In this document: positions 18,792 to 29,058 of the stretch, piece after piece
Layout: every line of letters starts with the position of its first letter
Position numbering within the stretch: position 1 is the stretch's first letter
NCBI RefSeq assembly: GCF_023147505.1
Contig: NZ_JAHXPB010000007.1
Coordinates: forward strand, 1-64,000
Direction: 5' to 3'
Length of the DNA stretch: 64,000 nucleotides
DNA from: Brevundimonas sp. EYE_349
Lineage (GTDB): Bacteria; Pseudomonadota; Alphaproteobacteria; Caulobacterales; Caulobacteraceae
The notes under the pieces: generated by a model
Seen by the model: only the letters and a program-made list of their open reading frames with translations
The model's database searches: none
What the model was told of the DNA's origin: nothing
Translations under genes and position numbers: made by a program

Positions 18792-20272
18792 CAGCGGGCT
18801 CCTTCCCTGACGTTGGCGGCGGTCAGACCGTAGCCGGGCTGGCCCAGTTCGAAGTCGCTGGTCGGCTGATAGGCGGGGTTGGAACGGTCGAAGGTCAGGG
18901 CGCCGTCGATGAAGACCTGATCGGCGCGGGCGTAGATGGAGAAGGGATCTGCGCTCCAGATCACCACATCGGCGCGCAGGCCCGGCGTCAGCGACCCGGT
19001 CTGATCGGCGATGCCAATGGCCTTGGCGGCGTTGGAGGTGAACCAGCCGATGGCGTGTTCTTCAGAAATGTTCAGCCCGGCGCGGCGGCCTGCCGAAAGG
19101 GCGGCGGCGGCCTCCTGGTTCAGGCGCTGGGTCAGCAGGGCGTCGTCGGAGTGGATGACGGCGCACGATCCGGGTTGAGCGTCGACCAGGGCGGCGTTCT
19201 CCTCGATGGCGTCCAGCGCCTCCATCTTGAAGCCCCACCAGCCGGTCCACATGGCTGCGCATATGCCGTTCTGGGCCAGTTGCGGCGCCAGTTTGTAGGC
19301 CTCGGTGGCGTGGTGGAAGGTGGCGATGCGGTAGCCGAACTCCTTGGCCATATCCATCATCAGCGCCATCTCGTCGGCGCGGTAACAGTGGTTCTGGATC
19401 AGGACCGAGCCGTCCAGAACGCCCGCCAGGGTCTCGTTCTGCAGATTGCGGGTCGGGGCCGTTCCCTCGCCGGTCTCATGCCACTTGTCCCACTTGGCCT
19501 TGTATTCGCGCGCCGCGATGAAGGCGGCGCGATAGCCGGCCATATTGCCCATGCCGGTCGCGGGGCTCTGGTTCCTGCCGCCATAGACGCGCGACGGGTT
19601 CTCGCCGCAGGCCATCTTGACCGTATAGGGGGCGGCCGGGAACTTCATGCCCTGCATGGTGACTGAGGGCACGTTGCGGATGGTCACGCCGCGCCCGCCG
19701 AACAGATTGGCCGAGCCGGGCAGGATGTGCATCGTCGTCACGCCCCCGGCGCGGGCGGTGTTGAAGCCGGGATCCTGGGGCCAGAGGGAGTGCTCAGCCC
19801 AGACCTGGGCGGTGTTCGGACTGGTCGCCTCGTTGCCGTCGCTCATGCCCTGAACGCCGGGCGAGGGGTAGACCCCCAGGTGGCTGTGCACGTCGATGAC
19901 GCCGGGGGTGACGTATCGGCCGCGCGCGTCCACGACCTTGTATCCCGCAGGGATGGGGGTAGAGGCGTCGCCGACGGCGGCGATCCTGCCGTCCGTGACC
20001 ACGACCACGCCGTTGTCGATCTTGCGGTCCGTGCCGGTCAGGACGGTGGCGCCGACCACGGCGAAGTTTTCGCGCGGCAGGGGCCGATAGGTCGAGGGGT
20101 AGGGATCCAACGTCGTCGCGGGGTCCAGACCCGCATCCAGGGTGCGATCCCGCGCGGGCTTGGCGGCCGCGTTCTGGTCCGAGGGCCGGCCCGTGGTCGC
20201 GCAGGCCGACAGGCCCAGCACCGCGCACGTTATGGCCGCGAGGCTGGCGCCCCGCAGATGATGTCCGATCAT
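18791..20272 (-). CDS. amidohydrolase-family lipoprotein
   Basis: This 493-residue amidohydrolase has the metal motif VIDVHSHLG near residue 125 and further ligands in NHCYRADE and TFHHATEAY, then AVIHSDDALL. The N-terminus is a lipoprotein signal (LGLSAC). The ATG at 20272 is preceded by GGGGA; the longer frame up to 21061 runs through the divergent trmB gene and is a shadow. Members act on cyclic amides or dipeptide-like compounds; the substrate here is unknown. It is the first gene of a coupled two-gene operon. Confidence 0.88.
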   Translation of the reverse strand: MIGHHLRGASLAAITCAVLGLSACATTGRPSDQNAAAKPARDRTLDAGLDPATTLDPYPSTYRPLPRENFAVVGATVLTGTDRKIDNGVVVVTDGRIAAVGDASTPIPAGYKVVDARGRYVTPGVIDVHSHLGVYPSPGVQGMSDGNEATSPNTAQVWAEHSLWPQDPGFNTARAGGVTTMHILPGSANLFGGRGVTIRNVPSVTMQGMKFPAAPYTVKMACGENPSRVYGGRNQSPATGMGNMAGYRAAFIAAREYKAKWDKWHETGEGTAPTRNLQNETLAGVLDGSVLIQNHCYRADEMALMMDMAKEFGYRIATFHHATEAYKLAPQLAQNGICAAMWTGWWGFKMEALDAIEENAALVDAQPGSCAVIHSDDALLTQRLNQEAAAALSAGRRAGLNISEEHAIGWFTSNAAKAIGIADQTGSLTPGLRADVVIWSADPFSIYARADQVFIDGALTFDRSNPAYQPTSDFELGQPGYGLTAANVREGAR

Positions 20273-20419
20273 CGTTTCCCCTTTTCCCGATGACGCGACA
20301 GCCCGACGCGTCTTGCGGCCGTCATAGAAGGGTGTTCGGCCCGCACCGTCAAAAGGTTTTCCGCCTTCGCCGGACGGCTCGCCTAGACGCTTGACGCCGC
20401 GACGGCTAACGGCAGGCGC

Positions 20420-21133
20420 ATGAGCGCCGACCTGCCCCCCGAAGACGACAATCCGCATCTGGACCGCCCGCTGCGGTCGTTCGGCCGCATCAAGGCCCGC
20501 CCGATCAAGCCGCGTCAGGCGGCGCTGATGGAGACCCTGCTGCCCGCGATCGCCGTACCCGATCCCAAGGCTGGGCCGCTGGACCCCAAGACGATGATGC
20601 CCGAGGCGACCGAGGTCTGGCTGGAGATCGGCTTCGGCGGCGGCGAGCATATGGCCGCCCAGGCAGCGACGCGGCCCGACGCCCTGGTCATCGGCTGCGA
20701 ACCCTTCCTGAACGGCGTGGCCTCGGCTCTGCGGCACGTCGAGGAAGGCGGACTGAAGAATGTCCGCATCCACGCCGACGATGCGCGCGACGTGGTGGAC
20801 GCCCTGCCGGACGCCTCGGTGGATCGGGTGCTGATCCTGTTCCCCGACCCCTGGCACAAGGCGCGCCACAACAAGCGCCGTCTGTTGCAGGATGAGACCG
20901 CCCAGGCCTTCGCCCGCATCCTGAAGCCCGGCGGAACTGTGCGTTTCGTCACCGACTGGCTGGATTACGCCGAATGGGCGCTTGAGCGGTTGGAACGCAC
21001 GCCCGGCCTGGATCGGATCGGCCCGGCCGACCAGGACTGGTTCGTCCCGCCCACGGATCACGTCGTGACCCGCTATGAAGAAAAGAGGTTGGGCGACACC
21101 ACGCCGGTCTTCCTTGAGTATCGGCGCGTGTGA
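20420..21133 (+). CDS. trmB: tRNA (guanosine(46)-N7)-methyltransferase TrmB
   Basis: TrmB makes m7G46 in tRNA. It shows LEIGFGGGEHM (SAM motif I), CEPFLNG, the hallmark LFPDPWHKARHNKRR, and VTDWLDYAEWA, closing with the substrate-contact region TRYEEKRL. Length is 237 residues. It diverges from the amidohydrolase operon across 147 bp. Confidence 0.95.
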   Translation: MSADLPPEDDNPHLDRPLRSFGRIKARPIKPRQAALMETLLPAIAVPDPKAGPLDPKTMMPEATEVWLEIGFGGGEHMAAQAATRPDALVIGCEPFLNGVASALRHVEEGGLKNVRIHADDARDVVDALPDASVDRVLILFPDPWHKARHNKRRLLQDETAQAFARILKPGGTVRFVTDWLDYAEWALERLERTPGLDRIGPADQDWFVPPTDHVVTRYEEKRLGDTTPVFLEYRRV

Positions 21134-21214
21134 TCTCCGTCACGATTGACGGACGGCCGTCAGGGCGGACAAGTATCGCCGGTTGAACCGATCAGGGCGT
21201 TCAGGAGGGCCGAC

Positions 21215-21781
21215 ATGAAGTGGTCTGGCGGTGGGATCCGTCTGTCCGGCCTTTGTCTCAGCGCTTTGTGCGCCCCGGGTCTGTCCCTGATCCTTGTTCT
21301 GGTCTGGGCGCTGGCGGGCGCGCTTTTCGATACTGCGTCGCCTGCGAATGAAATCACGGCGTCATTGGGGTTTGCAATCCAGACCCTGGTGGCCCTGGCG
21401 GCGCTGATCGCCATGGTGACCCTATGGGGTCTGATCCCATCGTGCCTGTTCGGTGCGATGGGATGCTGGCTGGCCGAGCGCACGCTGCGGTCGGGCGGAT
21501 GGTGGATGTGGGGTCTGGCCGGTCTGCTCACGGCAGGCGCCTATGTGGTGACGGCCGTCGTCTGCAGTCGTCTGTCTGGCGTTTTCAGCTTCCTGTTTTC
21601 ACCCTGGCTGTTTCTGATGGAGCAGGGGCGGGCGTATGACGAGGCCCCCGGCTGGCCTTGGGATCCGACACTGGGCGGCGTCGTGGCGGCTATTCTGGCG
21701 GCGGGTTTCCTCGCGGGATCCCTCTATTTTCGCCTCAGGCACGGAGGGCGCCCGTCAAAGAGGGCTGACAAGCGCGCTTGA
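21215..21781 (+). CDS. multi-pass membrane protein of unknown function
   Basis: This 188-residue protein has four or five hydrophobic segments (for example SLILVLVWALAGALF, LVALAALIAMVTLWGLI, WGLAGLLTAGAYVVTAVV and GVVAAILAAGFLAGSLYF) and a short basic C-terminus. The ATG at 21215 has an AGGAGG ribosome site; an upstream TTG at 21146 lacks one. No family is recognised. Confidence 0.7.
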   Translation: MKWSGGGIRLSGLCLSALCAPGLSLILVLVWALAGALFDTASPANEITASLGFAIQTLVALAALIAMVTLWGLIPSCLFGAMGCWLAERTLRSGGWWMWGLAGLLTAGAYVVTAVVCSRLSGVFSFLFSPWLFLMEQGRAYDEAPGWPWDPTLGGVVAAILAAGFLAGSLYFRLRHGGRPSKRADKRA

Positions 21782-21834
21782 AACCCCTATATGCCCCCTC
21801 ACATCGTTAGACCGGCGTCCAACGGCGTCGTTCC

Positions 21835-21869
21835 AAGCGGCGGCCCGGACGGACCGCCGCTTTTGTTTT
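21835..21869 (+). terminator. terminator-like hairpin at the head of the rimP operon
   Basis: A 12-bp stem with one mismatch (AAGCGGCGG side, loop GGAC) is followed by TTTTGTTTTG, and the T-rich run reaches the first possible rimP start. It could end transcription from upstream or act as a leader attenuator. Leader control of rimP-nusA operons is known in other bacteria. Confidence 0.7.
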
Positions 21870-21882
21870 GGATATTCGACGC

Positions 21883-22494
21883 TTGCGCGCAAAAACCGCC
21901 CAGGACCGCCAACTGCTTGAGCTGATCGACCCCATCGCGGAGTCGCTTGGCCTTGACGTCGTGCGCATCCGCCTGATGTCCGGCGCCAAGCGCCAGCGCC
22001 TGCAGATCATGGCCGAGCGTCCGACGGATCACGACATTTCCGTCGAACAATGCGCCAAGCTGAGCCGCGCTGTGTCGGAGGTGTTCGACGCCTCTGATCC
22101 CATCCCCGGCGAATATCTGCTGGAGGTGTCGTCGCCCGGCATCGACCGCCCGCTGACCCGTCCCGTCGACTTCGAACTGTTCGAAGGCGAGGAGGCGCGT
22201 CTGGAGACCGACCGCATGATCGAGGGCCGCAAGCGGTTCAAGGGCGTGCTGGCCGGGTTTGAGGACGGCAACGTCCTGATCGACTTGGACGGCGAGGAAG
22301 ACACCGCCCTGATCCCGTTCGACTGGGTCAGCGACGCCAAACTGGTTCTGACCGACGCCCTGATGAAACGGGGCGCCGCCATTCGCGCCGCACGCGGCGA
22401 ACCTGAAGACGACGGCCTGCCCCAAGATGCGTCTCTGGGCGACGCCGTCGAAGCAACAACCGACACCACGACCCCTTCTGAGGACAACGCCTGA
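21883..22494 (+). CDS. rimP: ribosome maturation factor RimP
   Basis: RimP assists 30S assembly. The family features are the N-terminal helix ([20 protein letters not shown]), [11 protein letters not shown] near residue 85 and the C-terminal SH3-like domain with [17 protein letters not shown]. An acidic Thr/Ser tail follows. There is no ATG: TTG at 21883 gives MRAKTAQDR, in keeping with RimP N-termini, while TTG at 21868 lies in the T-run of the hairpin. It overlaps nusA by 1 nt (TGATG). Confidence 0.9.
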   Translation: MRAKTAQDRQLLELIDPIAESLGLDVVRIRLMSGAKRQRLQIMAERPTDHDISVEQCAKLSRAVSEVFDASDPIPGEYLLEVSSPGIDRPLTRPVDFELFEGEEARLETDRMIEGRKRFKGVLAGFEDGNVLIDLDGEEDTALIPFDWVSDAKLVLTDALMKRGAAIRAARGEPEDDGLPQDASLGDAVEATTDTTTPSEDNA

Positions 22495-24239
22495 TGGCCG
22501 TCACCGGTATTTCCGCCAACCGCCTCGAACTGCTGCAGATCGCGGATGCGGTCGCGCGCGAGAAGAACATCGACCGTGAAATCGTCATCGAGGCGATCGA
22601 GGAGGCGATCCAGAAGGGCGCCAAGTCGCGTTACGGCGCCCACCACGACATCCGCGCCAAGATCGACCACAAGACCGGCGAACTGTCGCTGACGCGCCAC
22701 GTCACCATCGTCGCCGACGACTGGATGCCGGAAGACGAACTGGAAGAGTTCAACGACAGCGCCATGGTGCGTCTGCGCGACGCCCAGAAGCGCGACCCCG
22801 AAGCCGAGGTCGGCAAGGAATACGTCGAACACCTGCCGCCGTTCGAGTTCGGCCGCGTCCAGACCCAGATGGCCCGCCAGGTCGTGACCGGAAAGGTCCG
22901 CGAGGCCGAGCGCGCCAACCAGTACGAAGAGTTCAAGGACCGCGTCGGCGAAATCGTCAACGGCACGGTCAAGCGCGTCGAATACGGCAACACCATCGTC
23001 GACCTGGGCCGGGGCGAGGGCGTCATGCGCCGCGACCAGTCCATTCCGCGCGAAGTGTTCAACATCGGCGACCGCATCCGCACCTACATCTACGACGTCC
23101 GGCCTGAGGCCAAGGGTCCGCAGGTGATGCTGTCGCGCGCCCATCCGGGCTTCATGGCCAAGCTGTTCGCCCAGGAAGTGCCGGAGGTTTACGACGGCGT
23201 GATCGAGATCCGCGCCGCCGCACGTGACAGCGGCTCGCGCGCCAAGATGGCCGTCCTGTCCAACGACAGCTCCATCGACCCGGTCGGCGCCTGCGTCGGC
23301 ATGCGCGGCTCGCGCGTTCAGGCGGTGGTCGCCGAACTGCAGGGCGAGAAGATCGACATCATCCAGTGGAACCCGGACGAGCCGACCTTCATCGTCAACG
23401 CCCTGGCCCCGGCCGAAGTCTCCAAGGTCGTGCTGGACGAAGAAGCCGGCCGCGTGGAAGTGGTCGTGCCGGATGAGCAGCTGTCGCTGGCCATCGGTCG
23501 TCGCGGCCAGAACGTCCGTCTGGCCTCGCAGCTGACCGGCTGGCAGATCGACATCATCACCGAAAGCCAGGATTCCGAGCGTCGCCAGCGTGAGTTCGCC
23601 GAGCGCACCGCCCTGTTCCAGGAAGCTCTGGACGTGGACGAGGTCATCGCCCAGCTGCTGGTCACCGAAGGCTTCGCCACGGTCGAAGACCTGGCCTATG
23701 TCGACGCCTATGAAGTCTCCGAGATCGAAGGCTTCGACGAGGAGACCGCGGAGGAGTTGCAGACCCGCGCCCGCGAATTCCTGGACAAGAAGGCAGCCGA
23801 GCTGGACGCCAAGCGCGTCGAACTGGGCGTCGAGGACGCGGTTCTCGACGTGCCGGGCGTGACCCTGGCCATGGCCGTCGCCCTGGGCGAAGGCGGCGTC
23901 AAGACGGTCGAGGATCTGGCCGATCTGGCCACCGACGAAATTCGCGGCGGCTATGAGGTCAAGAACGGCGAACGGGTCAAGGTCCCGGGCGTGCTGGAAA
24001 GCTTCAACCTGGCCCAGGAAGACGCCGAACTGCTGATCCTGCAGGCCCGCGTCGCCGCCGGCTGGATCGACGCCTCGGAATTGCCGCAGCCCGAGCCGGA
24101 AGAGTACGAGGAAGACGGCGACTACGCCGAGGGCGAATACGATCCCGACCAGGTCTTCGGCGATGCGCCGGAAGCCGACGCCGACACGGCCGCCGAGGAC
24201 GATGCGTCGTCCGACGCCGACCAGTCGCGCGACGCCTGA
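22494..24239 (+). CDS. nusA: transcription termination/antitermination factor NusA
   Basis: NusA binds RNA polymerase and nascent RNA. Domains in order are the N-terminal RNAP-binding domain, S1 (around residue 157, [20 protein letters not shown]), KH1 ([14 protein letters not shown]) and KH2 ([16 protein letters not shown]), then two acidic repeat modules beginning at [20 protein letters not shown] and a very acidic tail. Length is 581 residues. It starts inside the rimP stop codon, and the ylxR gene follows after 18 bp. Confidence 0.97.
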   Translation: MAVTGISANRLELLQIADAVAREKNIDREIVIEAIEEAIQKGAKSRYGAHHDIRAKIDHKTGELSLTRHVTIVADDWMPEDELEEFNDSAMVRLRDAQKRDPEAEVGKEYVEHLPPFEFGRVQTQMARQVVTGKVREAERANQYEEFKDRVGEIVNGTVKRVEYGNTIVDLGRGEGVMRRDQSIPREVFNIGDRIRTYIYDVRPEAKGPQVMLSRAHPGFMAKLFAQEVPEVYDGVIEIRAAARDSGSRAKMAVLSNDSSIDPVGACVGMRGSRVQAVVAELQGEKIDIIQWNPDEPTFIVNALAPAEVSKVVLDEEAGRVEVVVPDEQLSLAIGRRGQNVRLASQLTGWQIDIITESQDSERRQREFAERTALFQEALDVDEVIAQLLVTEGFATVEDLAYVDAYEVSEIEGFDEETAEELQTRAREFLDKKAAELDAKRVELGVEDAVLDVPGVTLAMAVALGEGGVKTVEDLADLATDEIRGGYEVKNGERVKVPGVLESFNLAQEDAELLILQARVAAGWIDASELPQPEPEEYEEDGDYAEGEYDPDQVFGDAPEADADTAAEDDASSDADQSRDA

Positions 24240-24257
24240 TGAAGGACCTGGCCGTAC

Positions 24258-24917
24258 ATGAGCTTGCGCGACGCGACGATCGATAGGGAACGCCGGGACC
24301 TGGTTTCGCACCAGGTCATGGATGAATCTCGTCTGATCCGTTTCGTCGCCGGGCCTGACGGCCAGGTGGTTCCCGACCTGGGCAGGAAGCTGCCCGGTCG
24401 CGGCCTGTGGGTCGAAGCCAGCCGCGCCTCCGTCGAGGCGGCGGTCAAGAAGAACGGCTTCACCCGCGCCGCCAAGACAAAACTGACCGCCCCGGCCGAC
24501 CTGGCCGATATCGTCGAACGGCTGCTGGTTAGGCGCTGTCTCGACCTGCTGGGTCTTGCCCGGCGCGAAGGCGTGCTTATATCCGGCTTTGAAAAGTCCG
24601 CCGCCAGCATCCGTTCGGGCAAGGCCGCCTGGGTGCTGGAAGCCGCTGACGGTTCGGCTGACGGGCGTGGCAAAATCCTCGCATTGGCCCGCCATCAGAC
24701 CTGCAAGATCTGCGGCGCATTCACGGCGGACGATTTGAGTTTGGCCCTTGGGCTGGAAAATGCGATACACGCCGTCCTGCTTGCGGGCGGAAGGGCCGAT
24801 CGGTGGACCATTGAGGTCGAACGACTGGCCGGATTTCGGCCGCTTCGCCCCCCTCACTGGGATATTCCCGGTGGCGAGGACGGATCGGCGGGAGCAACCC
24901 CGATAGGGGCGAGCTGA
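24258..24917 (+). CDS. YlxR-type RNA-binding protein with L7Ae-like domain
   Basis: The first ~95 residues match YlxR/DUF448 (ESRLIRFVAGPDGQVVPDLG, then LPGRGLWVEASR), though the usual RKCIVTRE is here ERRDLVSHQ. The second half (VRRCLDLLGLARREGVLISG, then GKAAWVLEAADGS) is like the L7Ae/YlxQ ribosomal-protein domain fused to YlxR in alphaproteobacteria. It sits between nusA and infB, the conserved place for this protein. Length is 219 residues. Confidence 0.88.
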   Translation: MSLRDATIDRERRDLVSHQVMDESRLIRFVAGPDGQVVPDLGRKLPGRGLWVEASRASVEAAVKKNGFTRAAKTKLTAPADLADIVERLLVRRCLDLLGLARREGVLISGFEKSAASIRSGKAAWVLEAADGSADGRGKILALARHQTCKICGAFTADDLSLALGLENAIHAVLLAGGRADRWTIEVERLAGFRPLRPPHWDIPGGEDGSAGATPIGAS

Positions 24918-25023
24918 GGATTTTGACGGCCGAGGGCCTGTCTCCAAGGGCGGAGACGGGCTCACGGTCGTTCATGGGTATTGAGACGACGGCGGGCTTT
25001 TCCGCCCCTAGTAAAGCGACCGG

Positions 25024-28000
25024 ATGAGCGACGAAAACGACAAGACCAACCAGGGCCAAGGCGCGGGACAAGGCAATGCGGGGGGCACGCCCTCCCAGTC
25101 GGGGCCGCGCGCCCCGCTGAGCCTGAAGCCGCGCGCCGCAGGCTCGGTTTCGACGGGCACGGTGAAACAGAGCTTCAGTCACGGGCGCTCCAAGACGGTG
25201 GTGGTCGAGACCAAGCGTCGCGCCGGCGCCGGCGGTCCGCAACGGCCGCAGGGCTTCGACGTCGCGCGTCCGCAACAGAGCGCCCAGGCGCCGCGTCCGC
25301 AGGGTCAGCGTCCGTCGCAACCCGCCGGAGGGGCTTTGTCGGCCGAAGAGCAGGAAGCGCGCCGCCGCGCCATCGCCCTGGCCACCCAGGCCAACGCCGC
25401 CAAGGCTGCGGCCGACGCCGCCGCCAAGGCCGCCGCTGACGCCGCTGCGCGCGAGCAGGCCGCCGCCACCGAACGCGCCGCCCAGGCCGCGCGCGACGAA
25501 GCCGCCGCCGCCAAGGCCGCCGCCGAGGCCGCCCGCGCCGAGGCCGCCAAACTGGCCGCCGCCGCGCCTCAGCCCGCCAAGCCCGCCCCCAAGCCTGCTG
25601 CTCCGGCTCCGGCTCCGGCGCCGGCTGCGCCCGCGCCGACGACGGCCGCGACCCCGGCGCCCGCCGCTCCGGCCCGTCCGGCCGCCCCTGCGCGCCCGAC
25701 CGTCAACTTCGGTCAGCGTGTGCCCAAGCCCGGCAATCCGCAACGCGCCCCCGCCGAACGCCCCGCCTTCGGCGGACGCTCGGCCCGTGAGCAGGCGATG
25801 GGCGGCGGCGAACGGTCCTATTCGGATCGTCCGCAGTCGAACGAGCGTCCCCAGGGCGATCGCCCGCAAGGCGCCCGGCCCGGCGGCCAACGTCCGCAGG
25901 GCGCCAAGCCGGCCGAGCCTGTCCGCTATTCGGCCCTGAACCCCCGTCCCGCCCCCGGCGCCGCCCGTCCAGGCGGCCCGCGCACCGGCCCCGGCGGCCG
26001 CGCCGCGCCCAACGCGCCGCCCGCGACGCCGGAAGTGGCCCGTCCGAGCCGCGCGCCCGGCGCCGGCTTCGGTCGTCCGGTCGGCCGCGACGACGATCGC
26101 GACAAGCGTTTCTCCGACGCCGGCAAGGCTGTCAGCCGCACGCGCGGCGAGCCCAAGCGCCGTGAAGGCCGCATGACCATCCAGTCGGTGGTCGGCGACG
26201 GCGACGCCGCCGAGCGGATGCGCTCGCTGGCCTCGGTGCGCCGCGCCCGTGAACGCGAGAAGGAAAAGCGCAAGGGCGGATCGACCGACGCGCCGAACCG
26301 TCCGCGCGAAGTGGTCATTCCCGACGTCATCACCGTGCAGGAGCTGTCCAACCGGATGGCCGTGCGCGGCGTCGACATCATCAAATTCCTGATGCGCCAG
26401 GGCATGATGATGAAGATCAACGACGTGATCGATTCCGACACCGCCGAACTGGTGGCCGAGGAGTTCGGCATGGCGGTCAAGCGCGTGTCCGAATCCGACG
26501 TTGAAACCGGCTTCCTGGCCGAGGCCGACGACGAGGGCGCCACCGAGACGCGCGCGCCCGTCGTGGCGATCATGGGCCACGTCGATCACGGCAAGACCTC
26601 GCTGCTGGACGCCCTGCGCACGACCGACGTCGCGGGCGGCGAAGCCGGCGGCATCACCCAGCACATCGGCGCCTATCAGGTGCGTCTGGAAGACGGCCAG
26701 AAGGTCACCTTCCTGGACACGCCTGGCCACGCCGCCTTCTCGGCCATGCGGGCGCGTGGCGCCAATGTGACTGACATCGTGGTGCTTGTGGTCGCCGCCG
26801 ACGACGGCGTCATGCCCCAGACCATCGAGGCCATTCAGCATGCCAAGGCCGCCGAAGCCCCGCTGATCGTCGCCGTAAACAAGATGGACAAGCCCGGCGC
26901 CACCTCGCAGAAGGTCGTGAACGAACTGCTGCAGTACGAGGTCATCGCCGAGAGCCTGGGCGGCGACACCCAGATCATCGAGGTGTCGGCCAAGGAGCGG
27001 ATGAATCTCGACGGCCTGCTCGAAGCCATCCTGGTTCAGGCCGAGGTCATGGACCTGCGCGCCAACGCCGATCGTTCGGCCGAAGGCGTGGTCATCGAGG
27101 CCAAGCTGGACAAGGGTCGCGGCCCTGTCGGCACCGTCCTGGTCAAGCGCGGCACGCTGAAGCGCGGCGACATCGTCGTCGCCGGCGGTTCGTGGGGCAA
27201 GGTTCGCGCCCTGTTGAACGAGCGCAACGAGCAGTTGACCGAAGCCGGTCCTTCGGTCCCGGTCGAGATCCTGGGTCTGGACGAGGCTCCGTCTCCCGGC
27301 GACGTCTTCGCCGTGGTGGATTCCGAGGCCCGCGCCCGCGAACTGACCGAATATCGTCAGCGCGTGAAGCGTGAGAAGGCTCAGGTTTCGGGCGGCTCGG
27401 TTTCGCTGGTCGATATGATGGCCAAGCTGGGCTCCAAGAAGATCAGCGAACTGCCGGTCGTCATCAAGTCCGACGTCCAGGGTTCGGGCGAAGCCATCGC
27501 GGCCTCGCTGGAGAAGATGGGCAACGACGAAGTCCGCGCCCGCATCGTCTATTCCGGCGCCGGCGGCATCACCGAGAGCGACGTCAACCTGGCCAAGTCG
27601 GCCGGTGCGCCGATCCTGGGCTTCAACGTCCGCGCCTCGAAACAGGCGCGCGACCTGGCCGAGCGCGAAGGCGTGGAGATCCGTTACTATTCGATCATCT
27701 ACGACCTTCTGGACGACATGAAGGGCGTGCTGTCGGGTATGCTGGCGCCGCTGCAGCGGGAAACCTTCCTGGGCAACGCCGCCGTCCTGCAGGTGTTCGA
27801 CATCTCCAAGATCGGCAAGATCGCCGGTTGCCGCGTCACCGAAGGCGTCGTGCGCAAGGGCGCCCGCGTCCGCATCATCCGCGAGGATGTGGTGGTGCTG
27901 GAGCTGGGCGTGCTCAACACGCTCAAACGCTTCAAGGACGAGGTCAACGAGGTGCCCTCGGGCCAGGAGTGCGGCATGCAGTTCCAGGGCTTCCAGGACA

Positions 28001-28062
28001 TCAAGGAAGGCGACTACATCGAGTGCTTCACGGTCGAAGAGATCAAGCGCACCCTGGACTAG
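25024..28062 (+). CDS. infB: translation initiation factor IF-2
   Basis: IF-2 is the GTPase that places fMet-tRNA on the 30S subunit. The first ~340 residues are Ala/Pro/Arg-rich and low in complexity, as in alphaproteobacteria. The IF2-N-like segment ([20 protein letters not shown]) lies near residue 440. The G domain starts near 513: G1 GHVDHGKT, G2 GGITQHIG, G3 DTPGHAAF, G4 NKMD, G5 SAKE. Domains II-IV follow, with the C-terminal fMet-binding domain ending EIKRTLD. Length is 1012 residues. Confidence 0.97.
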   Translation: MSDENDKTNQGQGAGQGNAGGTPSQSGPRAPLSLKPRAAGSVSTGTVKQSFSHGRSKTVVVETKRRAGAGGPQRPQGFDVARPQQSAQAPRPQGQRPSQPAGGALSAEEQEARRRAIALATQANAAKAAADAAAKAAADAAAREQAAATERAAQAARDEAAAAKAAAEAARAEAAKLAAAAPQPAKPAPKPAAPAPAPAPAAPAPTTAATPAPAAPARPAAPARPTVNFGQRVPKPGNPQRAPAERPAFGGRSAREQAMGGGERSYSDRPQSNERPQGDRPQGARPGGQRPQGAKPAEPVRYSALNPRPAPGAARPGGPRTGPGGRAAPNAPPATPEVARPSRAPGAGFGRPVGRDDDRDKRFSDAGKAVSRTRGEPKRREGRMTIQSVVGDGDAAERMRSLASVRRAREREKEKRKGGSTDAPNRPREVVIPDVITVQELSNRMAVRGVDIIKFLMRQGMMMKINDVIDSDTAELVAEEFGMAVKRVSESDVETGFLAEADDEGATETRAPVVAIMGHVDHGKTSLLDALRTTDVAGGEAGGITQHIGAYQVRLEDGQKVTFLDTPGHAAFSAMRARGANVTDIVVLVVAADDGVMPQTIEAIQHAKAAEAPLIVAVNKMDKPGATSQKVVNELLQYEVIAESLGGDTQIIEVSAKERMNLDGLLEAILVQAEVMDLRANADRSAEGVVIEAKLDKGRGPVGTVLVKRGTLKRGDIVVAGGSWGKVRALLNERNEQLTEAGPSVPVEILGLDEAPSPGDVFAVVDSEARARELTEYRQRVKREKAQVSGGSVSLVDMMAKLGSKKISELPVVIKSDVQGSGEAIAASLEKMGNDEVRARIVYSGAGGITESDVNLAKSAGAPILGFNVRASKQARDLAEREGVEIRYYSIIYDLLDDMKGVLSGMLAPLQRETFLGNAAVLQVFDISKIGKIAGCRVTEGVVRKGARVRIIREDVVVLELGVLNTLKRFKDEVNEVPSGQECGMQFQGFQDIKEGDYIECFTVEEIKRTLD

Positions 28063-28090
28063 GTCCGGGTTCGCGGCATCGAGAGAGGCA

Positions 28091-28123
28091 GGCCCGGAAC
28101 CCAGGTTCCGGGCCTTTTCTTTT
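28091..28123 (+). terminator. intrinsic terminator after infB
   Basis: GGCCCGGAAC pairs perfectly with GTTCCGGGCC around CCAG, followed by TTTTCTTTT, 29 bp past the infB stop. Confidence 0.92.
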
Positions 28124-28167
28124 GCTGAATCCTGCGCAAGATGCGCGTCGTCGCTCGGGGGATGCTC

Positions 28168-28977
28168 ATGGCCAGACCACATCTGCCGTCGGGCGATTTC
28201 TTCGGCGCCGCCGCGCGCACGATCGAGTCCGGCGGCTTTCGTGTCGGGCTGTGGATCGCCAGTCGGCCGCCCGAGGCCGTCGAGGGCCACGTCCATGACG
28301 ACGCCCATTTCATCCTGGCGCTGGACGGCGGCTATCGCAGCCTGGCCCACGATCCGCTGACGCCAGGGGACGCCGCCTTCGATCCCGGGGCTCTGGTCTG
28401 GAACCCTGCCGGGGTCGAACACAACGACTGCTTCGACGTGGCCGGCGGACGGTTCCTGTCGGTCAGTTTCGATCCGCCGAAGGGGGCGCATCGGGGCCGT
28501 CCTATGCGTTTGCGCGGTGCGGGCGCCCAGGGGGCGGCGCGGCGGCTGGTCGGGGTCGCAGCTCGCTTTGCGGCAGGGGATGCGGTGGTCATCGAGAGCC
28601 TGGCCCTGGACCTGGCGAGCGCGGTTCTGTCGCCCGCCGAACTGGCCGAGGATCCCGCGCCCGAATGGCTGTGGCGCGCCCACGAGGTCCTGCACGATCT
28701 GGCCGACAGACCTGGACTGGAGGTGGCGACAGTGGCCCGCATCGTCGGGGTCCATCCTGTTTCCCTGGCGCGCCGCTACCGCCGTCACTTCGGCTGCTCC
28801 CCCGCTGCGGCCATCCGCCGGGCGCGCGCAGATCGGGCGGCTGGGCAGATCGCGCGCGGCCGGAACCTGGCCGAGTTGGCCGTGGGCGCAGGTTATGCCG
28901 ATCAGAGCCATCTGACCCGCGAGTTCGGTATGATCTACGGGCTGACGCCAGCGCGCTATCGCGCGTTGTTCGCCTAG
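28168..28977 (+). CDS. AraC-family transcriptional regulator
   Basis: The N-terminal cupin-like ligand domain (HVHDDAHFILALDGGY, then NPAGVEHNDCF) is followed by a C-terminal double HTH: GLEVATVARIVGVHPVSLAR and ELAVGAGYADQSHLTREF, the latter the usual AraC second-helix signature. I start at the ATG at 28168, which has GGGGGA six bases upstream; an in-frame ATG at 28141 is possible. Length is 269 residues. The inducer is unknown. Confidence 0.88.
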   Translation: MARPHLPSGDFFGAAARTIESGGFRVGLWIASRPPEAVEGHVHDDAHFILALDGGYRSLAHDPLTPGDAAFDPGALVWNPAGVEHNDCFDVAGGRFLSVSFDPPKGAHRGRPMRLRGAGAQGAARRLVGVAARFAAGDAVVIESLALDLASAVLSPAELAEDPAPEWLWRAHEVLHDLADRPGLEVATVARIVGVHPVSLARRYRRHFGCSPAAAIRRARADRAAGQIARGRNLAELAVGAGYADQSHLTREFGMIYGLTPARYRALFA

Positions 28978-29058
28978 AGCGGAATCGGTTTCATCTGTTC
29001 AAGACGACCGCCATCGTCAGATGAGATTGCGGGCCGCTTCACTCCCTAAAGGATCGTC

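Noticed and set aside
22029..24965. 978-codon open frame on the minus strand
   Set aside because: It is antisense to rimP, nusA and ylxR, all with firm family matches; the translation is low in complexity with His/Asp/Gly-rich text typical of GC-rich shadow frames.
24721..28911. 1396-codon open frame on the minus strand
   Set aside because: It is antisense to infB and the AraC gene; Gly/Arg repeats mirror the Ala/Pro-rich N-terminus of IF-2.
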